Shown here one piece after another: positions 46,460 to 57,300 of a stretch of DNA of 64,000 nucleotides. A program made the position numbers and the translations under genes. The notes beneath the pieces are model-generated. The model searched no databases, was not told the origin of the DNA, and was given only the letters and a program-made list of their open reading frames with translations. Origin of the DNA: Spisula solida. Taxonomy: Eukaryota; Mollusca; Bivalvia; Venerida; Mactridae. Position 1 is the stretch's first letter. Each line of letters starts with the position of its first letter. Where the stretch lies: assembly GCA_947247005.1 (NCBI GenBank), contig OX365956.1, positions 8,762,089 to 8,826,088 on the forward strand, read 5' to 3'.

Positions 46460-48206
46460 ATATAAATTAAAATGCCCCTTTTTACAATTATTTAGATACC
46501 CACCATGCCTATATAGTCACATATGCCTATTTTGACATTCAATACAAGATCGGCAGTAAGAAAACGAACATTAAACGTGTGAAGTCGGTTTAAGCTTTAG
46601 TAGCAGCAACCAGATCGCCTCCCATCAGCACTCTCAGTGCTTTGATTGTAACTGGGAATAGTGTAAATTATGTTCCTTAAATATAGGGCGCTTTTGTTGA
46701 AAATATCCGGTTTTATTAGTTTGGGTTTTATGTTTTGTTAAACGTTGGGCAATAAACTAAAATTGGTTTCGATTTAAATTGAGTTACGAACAAACGGGTA
46801 GTTTGAAGAAACATTTAAATCTCCAAGGCTACAGAAAAGAGCTAAGGTCTTGATATATTAACCGGAACAAACACATATAAAGTAAAATAATAGAAAAGAA
46901 TGAAGTTATTATCTCTTTTCTTTTGTTATTCCCTGATTAGGCTGTCATATTTGGAAATTTGGTTGATATATTGAATACTAGGATGGTATATACATGTAAT
47001 TGAAATTGTTCTCTTTACGTTAGATTTAAACATTGTCAATTCATAATTATAGCTTAGAAATCTGACCATAGCTAATCAGATCAGATAAGAAATTGTGTAC
47101 TAAGAGATTCAGTAATGGTCAACATGGTCGGCCATTTTCCCGCGCTCAACTGCATGTAATTTTAGATGCATCAAACCAATCAAACCGCATTTGGGTCTAG
47201 GTTGGAAGGGTTGGCAAGCCGGTTCGAACTTTTTTTAAACAAATGGCATAACTTGTTTTGGTTTCAAACAAGTTTTACTGAACAAACGGACAGTTTGACA
47301 AACTAGTTGGAAACCAAACCAGGCTTGTTGCAAACAAAAGCGTTCTATGCCACTACCATAGTTATCTGTCGGTCCATATATTTGTGCCGGTCCATATAAA
47401 AAGTGCCGTATTAGGAACATGCAAATCAGTCATTCTATCGCTAGATATACTGACTAATTGGAATAACAAATAAACAGTTAAAAGAAATTAGGACGAGGTA
47501 TCATATATACCTATAAGTGCTAGTTGATTAAATTAGCTGTATCACCAAACACTATTTAATATAAGGATAAAACTACTACTCTATCTAATTATAACTAATT
47601 GACGTGTGAATAAAAGTTCAACATATCATGCGGCCTTAATAAATGAAAACAATTTAAATTGTTATTTATTTTTACCTATCATCATCATCAGTGCCTTTGG
47701 CATGACTGCTAAATAGCGTATAATGTGAACAATATACTATTCAAAATTTAATAAGGGTTCGCCTTCTATCAACTGAACATAACTGATTTAAAACACTAAA
47801 CATATTAAAATATCATTTTATTATTCAGTCCGCTGATCAATTCCGAAACTTTCATGTGATGTTTAATCATATTTTATTGCATGTATTTTAATGTGATGTA
47901 TTTGCATCTAGATGGTGCTCGGCTGTTTCTGTTAAATGCTATGCCTTGATGTTCTTGGTAGCTGCTAAGCCAAATGACATGCATGCCATTGGGTTAGCTG
48001 TCTGTCGTTTAATTCTTAATATATTTCAAGACATGAAATGCGGACGGAATTCAGTAACCTCAGATTCACAAAATGTGTGCATTAAAACTGTAACGTTATG
48101 CTTTCTGAAAATTTCACAATTGCAAAATTTGAAAAATGCTGACAAGGCAAATATGCTGGTACTTATCAAATATTGTTCAGTATAATAATATGTCGTATTA
48201 AGTTTA
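46460..48206. other. 5' flank of the protease-like gene; no feature resolved
   Basis: AT-rich sequence upstream of the promoter. Frames at 47,235-47,420 and 47,946-48,185 are unrecognised. Confidence 0.35.
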
Positions 48207-48242
48207 TATATAAAGGCGGCCACATTGTACTTTATTTCATTT
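48207..48242 (+). promoter_or_regulatory. TATA box and initiator of the serine protease homologue
   Basis: TATATAAA at 48,207-48,214 lies 32 nt (first T to +1) upstream of an initiator-like TTCATTT, with A at 48,239. A start there gives a 65-nt 5' UTR before the ATG at 48,304. This spacing is standard for a TATA-initiator core promoter. The start site is inferred. Confidence 0.6.
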
Positions 48243-48303
48243 TACCGATAGAAGCAAGCTTGCTTATTCCAACATCAGTGATAGCAGATTGTTGCCGTTA
48301 AGG

Positions 48304-48334
48304 ATGCGGGGCTTTATCATCTGCCTCATTTTCG
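48304..48334 (+). CDS. Exon 1: start and signal peptide
   Basis: ATG is in the context TTAAGGATGC, with A at -3. Ten codons plus one base encode MRGFIICLIF and the first base of Gly11, ending at G before GTATGT. Phase 1 joins exon 2 exactly and completes a standard signal peptide. The distance to exon 2 (9.5 kb) means the link rests on frame, phase and protein logic; no transcript is available. Confidence 0.75.
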
Positions 48335-51300
48335 GTATGTGATTGTTCCTTTACTCAATAATGTACATTAAATTTTGATGTGCAGCTTTTTGTTAATTAT
48401 TGCCTGTTCAATGTACAGAGATTCATTTTGAAGATATCTGTGCCTTCACAATGTTGCTTAGTAACGCGCTTTAATTCCAAATTAGTGTCTGATGCATTTA
48501 GTATTATGAATGCGTATTATACAAGATGCATATATAGTAGAACCATATCTTGCGATCATCCCGAAAATACGACCACTCCGTTAATACGGGTAATTTTAAG
48601 AAGAACGAATTTGTTACGTCCTTGTCTAATGGCCACTTATCCCGAAAATTAGACCCTTCAATTATACAGTCATGCGACTACTTTCAGCCAACCCAATGGC
48701 CATTTTGTGCTGATTTAAATCCCAAACTTACGACCGGCTATGATCCCACTTCTGAAAACAGGTACCGAGAGTGACGTTGTTGTGTACACAAAATATACAG
48801 TATATTACAACCAATGTCTGAGGTAGAGAAAATATAGTATATTAGTTAAGCATTAAAACGGTAGCTGTGTGTATAAGCCGTTATAATTGGTTTTACACCG
48901 TAATAGTGGACTCCATCGCTGCGTCACTCTATTCTTACACCGACTAGACTATGCAGTCAGAAGGAAAAGTAAACAATGCCTTTTTCAATTTAAGCAAATG
49001 ATGCTTTCAATCCCCGTTTTGGTATCGAAAATTACTGCACGATTTGACCATTGTTTTTTTTATTAATACAGAAAATACCCACAAAGATTAGAGAAAATCG
49101 GACTAGGAAGGCAGCACTCAACTCAACCAGCCGAGTCCAGAAAACATAAACAAATCATCATATACCACAATTACACTGCACAATGACCAACACATAACTG
49201 AACGAGAAAATGAACTTAACCATTAAGACCATGTCCACGCCTTCGAAAAGTTGCATGACCCAGTTTCAGCTAAACGCTGCTGACTGTCCAAATTCAAAAC
49301 AAAAGAACAAAACATGATTATTGGTCCCACATATTGCACAATTGTTGCGTCATTGCCACTGTTTTGACCATTAGCTCTAGGTACTCATATTCACCATATT
49401 CATAACTCGTAAGGTATCCAATGTCGGGCGATACCTTTAGTGCACGTCACCTGCATGCAGACCCGCATCTGATCGTTGCCCGACATCTGACCGTTGCCAG
49501 ACATCAACTTGATATGGCTTTGTTACCGAACTCTTTGCTAACAAAAACATCCAACCATTCGTGGATCTTCGTGGACATTGAAAATAAAAGTTGCATCTTA
49601 GAAACTCTACCCTGCGTTTCTTTTTGTTTCAGTATATAATATATTTATATATATCAAAGGTTTCAGTATATAATATATTTATATATATCAAAGGTTTCAG
49701 TATATAATATATTTATATATATCAAAGGAATCGTTTTAGGTGATGTAGTGTTTACAAATATTTTTGATTTTAAAATTACAATTCATTTTTTGTATATCCA
49801 TTTTTCATTGTTGAATGTATATTCTTTATGACAAATTTCTAAATGTATCGGTTGAGGTGCTTGTAATACTATGCTCGACACATATCGGGATAGTGGCCTT
49901 TAATAATACGTTCAACACCTATTGGTGGAGGGGATTTTTGACTTACGTTCAAGATATGCTTAGGCAATAAAAAAACATTTGTGTTGTTGATTATATTGTT
50001 TGAAGAATCAATTTCATTTCACCAAGTGATCTTAAAAATGAAAAATATTCGCGATTTTATTTTCTGTGGTAACAAATGAAATGTAATTTTCACCAAAGCT
50101 CAACAACATTTATTATATTATTTCAATTTCTCTTTTCATTGTTTACAATGTTAGATGTGTTAAATTAAATAGTGACCAATATTGACTCACTATGTAAGAA
50201 GGTGTGCCAATTTTGACCATACGAATTTGCAATTCTATCCATAAAATATCATAGCAGTCGATCTGATCAAAATCGCTCTATTATACACTTATATTATAAT
50301 AATTGTATATCCTTTCCGCTACCAAAGCAGACTAATGTAGACCATAAAAACATGGGTCGCCATTACCACTAGTGTACATAGAAGGACTGCCACTGATGCC
50401 TAAAACGTACTACAAAAAGTATAGTCCTCACAACCAACAGCGTACAGCGTAGGACTACCAGGATTTTTTAGGTTTTGTCTTATATTTAAGCGTAATATAT
50501 TTAAAATGCTTGTACCTCGTTTCTGGATTTGCTATGATGATACAACTTGCATTTATATTTTTAACCAAATAGTACACACTTAGCTGAAAAATTAATCTAA
50601 GTCATTTTTATTATAATATATTGCATAATATTGTTTTTAAAAATACAAGTTTCTCGTATTTTACCGCATTTTAGTACAAAAACAAATACATTATGTATAA
50701 CAATGAACAGAAACGGCGTTATCGCCAATCAATAATCAAATGATCCGATTCAAGTTATTAAAGGATCCTCACTGTCAAAAAATACCAATTATCTTTAGCG
50801 ATTGCTTTTGGCGATTATTATCAAACTCATTTTTAATTATAAAATTAATATCTCATTTTCTACGCTACGGTAACTTAGGCAATTTTTGTGTGTCTGCATT
50901 ATACGGCTTTGGTATTCTAAGAGTCGAAAAAAGCAGATCTGCCAATGAAGAGTTGTGCAGGCTTTGAATCAATGACTTACACAATGACGCTATGGTCATT
51001 TTGTGATTTTTCTGATAATGCTGCAAAACTGCACTGAGGTAATTGATTTTTTGTTTTATCTGCATTGGGCGGCTTCGGTATTCTATGCTTTTGAAGATAA
51101 CCAGTCTGCCACTGACGTGTTTTGAAGACTTAATTAAAATAATGCACATAATTATGCCAATACGGTAGTCCATCGTTGTCAAAGGACGGTATAGACATAT
51201 GCACATTTATACACTATGGATGTAGTGTCTGTTTATATTGGTTCCACTATTTTAGGCTAGTTTTGTATAGTGAAAATCTCATTTGAATGCTATGGTAGTT

Positions 51301-54300
51301 TCAGCTTTCTCGTTTTGTCTGCATTGGGCGGCTGTGGTAATCTAAACTTTTGAAGATAACCGGTCTGCCACTGACGAGTTTTGAAGACTAAATTCAAGTA
51401 ATGGGCACTATAGTCCGGCACCAAACCCAAGCTACCTTGCATTGTAGTATAAAGTTTTTTTCTTTGCTGATTTCAGTAGACATGCCCTTTCTAATGGAAT
51501 TTCTGACGGGTGCCATTCTGTCACCCTTGAGCATTTTGAGAAAATTGGGGTAAAAGTTCCAAAACATAAACGAAACTGCGAATTTTTGGAATCGGTGAAC
51601 TACAATGTCATTTATTATCATATTTTATAATAATTCACACTTATACGTAATTATTAAGTTGAAGTTTAAGTTTGCAAAATTTTAGTGACGTGCATTTATG
51701 CAAAATGAGGTATTTTTGGGGTAAAAAATTAAAAATTACATGGAAAAGTGCGAATTTTCGGAATCGGTGGAATTTAACGTCATTGGCCATTACATTTGGT
51801 AAATAATCGCTGTGATAGTTGTATAGTGACTTGCCATTAAGATATTTAACACCTAAAGGAAGGCTATGGTACAAAATGTGGTGTTTTTGGGGTAAAACAC
51901 TCAAAAGTCTGAAGGAAAATTGTATTTTTTTTTGGATTTTGTACCAATGCAGACCTATACAATGGCATGTATCTTTTCTTTGGTGATTAATCGATATGCG
52001 TGGTATTAATAACCTTACAGTTTTGATATCAAACGTTCTAAGATTGGCTATTGTGCTAATGTGCAAAATGTGCTATTTTGGGGAATAACTTCGAAATATA
52101 AAGGAAAAGGGCGACTTGTTCGAGGTGGTAGACAACGCTGTCATTTATCATTTTATTGTCGACGCGACATGTTCTTATGTACATGTAGAATTTAAGATAT
52201 CAAACCTATGAGCAATGTTACTGAGATCAATGTGATATATTGGGGTAAAATGTTATAAAATATTAACGAAAAGTGTGATTTATGGAATCCGTAGACTTCA
52301 TTGCCCTTAGATATTTTTTGATAGTACATTTTTGTAACTCATTCTGATTAATAAATATTAACTTATGAGTGGAAATAGCAATGAAACCTAATGCAAAACA
52401 GTTACTGTCGTGTGAAGCAAGCTAACAATAATTATTTTGAGGATAAACATTTTTAAAACATACGGTGGACGGTGGATGAACACAAAATCTCGGTTGGAAC
52501 ACTTTGTTCCCTGCCGTATAAATGCACCCTAAAAGTTCAATTTAAAGTATCCCTGTTCATAGAAATGACTACTACATGTTTGACATTTGATTCGAATTAA
52601 ATCAAGTGATTGAAAATGCATTCGGTTAAGGTCAACTTGTTTTACATTGAAATTATCAAGACCTGAGATTTATTTCGGATGATTGCACCTAATGAAAAGT
52701 GGAGGCATGTAATAAATTGAATGTATACACATATATAAAGAGGTTTCTATACAAACTACATGTATGTGCATTAATATTCTATGCTTTATAGAAATACGCA
52801 ATCTTTTGAGAAGATATTAAATTTCATCTAAATGCATCAGCGAAATTAAATAGAACTAGGTATACAGATATATTAGATAATTTGTGAATTTTCACCATTC
52901 GTAAAATAGATACATGTATTTGATTGATAGGTATTTAAACCTCAACAAGAGCATGTTATGTGATACATATAATCAGTGGCTTCAGTATGTTGAATGTACC
53001 TAAAAGTATTCATGAATGCTGTGTACGTTACACCATGGAACTATTACTAGCAAAGCCCACAGAACTAGTAGATGTTTTCTAATATAGACTAGGAAATGAT
53101 GTTGTGCAAGGCAGAGATAGATTTTAATAGAGCTACAACTGACTTTTCCCTAGTGTTGAGTACCAGAAACAGTTATCAAATCAAAAGCAGCACCAGGCGC
53201 AGTAGTTGGTATCCTTTCCCGCTAGGAATGACTACTGGTATATCAGACAGTGCTTTGCCATCCTCATAGAACCGGGAATACCTGTCCATAGCAGTGTTAG
53301 GTACCATATAGAGCATAGTATGGCTGTTCTATGCAGTGTTCAATGCCATTTCAAGTCTGGAATGACAGTTCCAGACATCATAAATCAAGGGGACACTGTG
53401 CAAGGTATAGTCAGAACATCCCCATAGATCAAGGGATACTAGTAGGTGTTCACAGCAGTACAACTAACCCATACGGTCATACCGCTGGCACTCAACCATA
53501 CAAACAACTCTATATATGGACATGGCTTATAATCTTTACGTTTCTAGTCAGTTAGTCATACATAGCAATGACAATCAGTGTCTGGTAGTCTGTAAAGTTA
53601 GAAAAAGGTGTGTTATATTCTTAGTACCCCGCAGAGAGCAACAAAGAGCAGTTGCATACAGTGTTGTGTACCAAATAAAGCATGGCTGTTTCAGGTCATA
53701 TATGTAACCTATTGAGCAAGTAATAGCCTCGCCGTAGGGCGCACGCTTTGGGATCGAGAGGTCCCAGGTTCGACCCAACTCTACGTCATTGCTTAATTTC
53801 TCAGAGCAAATTTAACCGACAATGCTCCATTCGACCAAGGTGTGAATTGGTACCTGTGTTGAAGTGTCTGTACTTATTCCTGGGCGCCGTATCTCGATGT
53901 TAGTTGCACACATACCAGGGGAAAACTAGTCTACTCAAGGAGGCTCGAACGCAGGTATTCTTAGGTAGCCAAATCAACATGGTAAGTTAATTGTCAAAGG
54001 GTGACTCAACGGCTTAATTTCTGAAAGTGGCCCAAAAACTCGGTAACTTTTTAACTTAACGCCAAATTTATTGCTTGCCCTATAGATTTACGGATGGCTG
54101 CGTCTAGTAGTATTATGTATTAAATGAACAGGAATGACTCTGTCAGGCAATATTTAACCAGGGATGGCTTGACAGATATTTAGAAACCCTATAGATTCAG
54201 GAATAATCGTTGCCACGATTCCAACAGTATTAGGTAACCCTTTTAGGTCATAAATTGCTATGCTAACCTTTGGAGCTGGGAAAAGATGTGTTACATACCC

Positions 54301-57300
54301 CGTAGAGCAATAAATGGCAGTCCCAAGCAGTGTTGGGTAGCATATGAATGGCTGTGCCTGGAAGTGTTTGCTATCTAATAGAGCAGTGTTAGGTACCACA
54401 GAATGCATGTGACAGAAAGTGTAAGGTGACTCATGGGGTCCTGGAATAGACACTATATACCAAAGTAATGTAGTTTATGCTAGGTAGATTGTGAGACAAG
54501 TTCTGTCAACTCATATCAATTAATCACACTCAGCGCCTAATGCTTGATGTTATCCATCGCTACGGTGGCATGCGAGAGAAACCAGTGTCCAATTTATGCT
54601 AAGTATCTAGGGTATGCAAGGGCATTACTCCATGGTAGCATTTTATTTCGTCTTTGGTATGACCGGGCCTGGGATCGAGTCTGGGACATCCCGCAATCTA
54701 AGTGGACACCCTACCACTAGGATATCAAGGAGTGACTATACATAACAGTATATAGTATCTATACATAACATGTATATCCTTTCCGCTACCACGATTTTTT
54801 GGGGGGTTATGAGAAATTCATATGGTTCCTATACCCCGTCCCTGAGACACTATTGACTTACAGCACTGATAAAAACTCGATACATCCGGATGCTACACAC
54901 CCACCTCAAACCGAAAGTAGAACAAATTGTCAATATTTCGACTAAAGGTCACCGGAAATGACGATGTGACGGTGACCCTTGCGCGAAAAACTTCTTCTTT
55001 TTTTTTTTTAGCTTGACAGGCTTACTTTTTGGCCCCTTTAGGGCATAGGTCCTGACCCCTATGTCTAGCCTTATATTCCTGCTATAGAAAAATAAAAACT
55101 TTTTGGCGCTAAATGTTAATGCAATACCACAGGGAATCGTACCGCAATGGCGGGTAGGACCAGTAATTTCAGTTTTGTAAAATCTACGTTCAAAGCCCTC
55201 TTTAAAGGGGTCTAGCGGGCCCAAAAACCTGTGCACGACCCTGGGCCCGTAATATCCTGTAGTCTGGGATGCCTGTGTACCCATGACAGTAAAATCCCCG
55301 AATATTGGCATTTAGGTCGAAAACTACGGAAGGCCGAAATGGCCATCCCGGCGAGTCTGCATTAGTACGCTATGGTAGCGGAAAGGATATAGCGCTATGA
55401 GTGACCGTGTCATGCAGGGTTACGTAGGTATAGAGCCAGGAATTGCTGAGCCAGACAGTTTTATGTACCACAAAGGGTAACGAATTGCTGTGCCAGGAAA
55501 TAAAAGGTAACCAATACTATTAGATAAGCAGCAGTGGCATGAACCCAATTATATTAGGAATGGTTGGTGATGGTGAGTCCTTTTAATACCCTACTGGGCC
55601 TAGCAAGCTTGTACTCAGTGGTAGTGGGTACTCTATAGGGCATGACTTGTGATGCATGTGTTTGGTTCTGATGAGTACCTCGTATGATCAATAATGGCGG
55701 ACTTGGTGTTGATGAGTAATACAAAATAGTTATAAAGCCGGAAATGGCTTTTTGTAGTGGAATCTGACTTGTCCGTAAATTCAAAATTTTCATTTACATT
55801 TGGATGTTTTACCCCAATACATCGTATTCAGCTCAAAGCATGGCATTAGATGATAGATAACTTGAACTGCATGATGATATGTACCTCACAGTGATTTACT
55901 ATCAAGTTAAATTAATTATAACAGCGTAGTAAACCTATTACCAAAATTCACACTTTTCGTTTCAATTTTGTATGTACTATCCTTAAATTATATATTTTGC
56001 ACCATAACATGATTAAAGATAATTGGTATCATTAATAACACATTACTATAGATTATAGTAATAAAATTTAAAAAAATTATCCATGACAGTGTAGTCCATC
56101 AGTTCCGAAAATTCGCTCTTTCCGTTATATTTTTATTGTTTTTCTCCAACAATACCACATTCTGTACCATAGCCTAGCTTAAGATGTGTATAATCTTCAT
56201 CGCAAGTAACTATAAAACTATTACAGCGATTATTTACCGTCCACCGTTATAGTCCACCGAATCCGAAAATTCGCACTTTTCCATGCACGTTTTAACATTT
56301 TACCCCAAAAATACCCCCATTGCATAATTGCACGGTACTAAAATTTTGAAGTCTTCAACAGCACCTTAATAACTACATATAAGTGTGATTTATTATAAAA
56401 TGTGATAATAAATAACAATGCAGTTGACCGATTCCAAAAATTTGCAGTTTCGTTTATATTTTTGAACTTTTACCCCAATTTTCTTAAAATGCTCAAGGGT
56501 GACAGAATGGCACCCATCAAAAATTCCATTAGAAAGGTCTTGTCTACTAAAATCAGCAAAGAAAAAAACTTTATACTCCAATGCAAGGTTCGGTCAATTT
56601 TCGGGGATTTCGGGCCGGACTACAATGCCACTTCAGTGTTTTGTTGTATTAGTGGAAGAGCGTAGTAGAAGTGCGTTCATTTATCCACTATGAATAAAGT
56701 ATCTGTTTGTGATGGTGCTTTGTCGTTTGACTATTTTTGGAAGTGAACAACACATTTGAATGTTTCAGTAGTTTTAGCGTTTTTCTTTGTCTTCATTGCT
56801 GCTTCTGACAACCGGAATACAGACGCACAGCATGGTGGAATTTTCTTTTCAATACACAATTTTAATTGGTAGTTAATTAAAAGCGGATTTAGCTCAGTGG
56901 TAACGCACTGGGCTGTCAATCCAGAGGTCGTGGGTTCAATCCCTGGCATCGGAACTTGACATTTCTGAAATATTTATAATATATACCGCTATATCTGACC
57001 GTGTGATCTGCAAAGTATCCGGAAGTACCAGGAAGCTGTGTATCGGTGATTTACACCGGGCACATTAAAGAACCAGACTGTCTATAGGCGCACTTCTGCA
57101 GCGCCGGACATGCCTGTATCTAATGTCTCTCTCTCCCTGCAGGGGCTTCCTCTCGGAAACTTAGATTAAAACCACACTGGTGTATCACATGCAATCCAAG
57201 TATTGAGAAGTATGTCCTACAAAAACTAACAAGTACATTTAATGCTTCGTATTGCAGAGTACCGTAGTAGCTTTATGCTGGACTATTGAAATATTCAGTT

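Larger units (their letters stand above)
53030..55780 (+). repeat. Central minisatellite and nested repeats of element 2
   Basis: Units such as GGAATGACT, CAGTGTTAGGTACC and ATAGAGCA repeat every 40-50 bp at 53,080-53,720, 54,060-54,480 and 55,390-55,750. The pattern GGAATG...GTACC...ATAG matches the core of element 1. Between them are a SINE (53,716-54,040), a tRNA-like head (54,650-54,722) and a pair of inverted TATCCTTTCCGCTACCA-type words at 54,776 and 55,372 enclosing about 600 bp. Confidence 0.7.

Noticed and set aside
56881..56953. Functional tRNA-Asp gene
   Set aside because: Acceptor stem does not pair and a SINE-like body follows directly.
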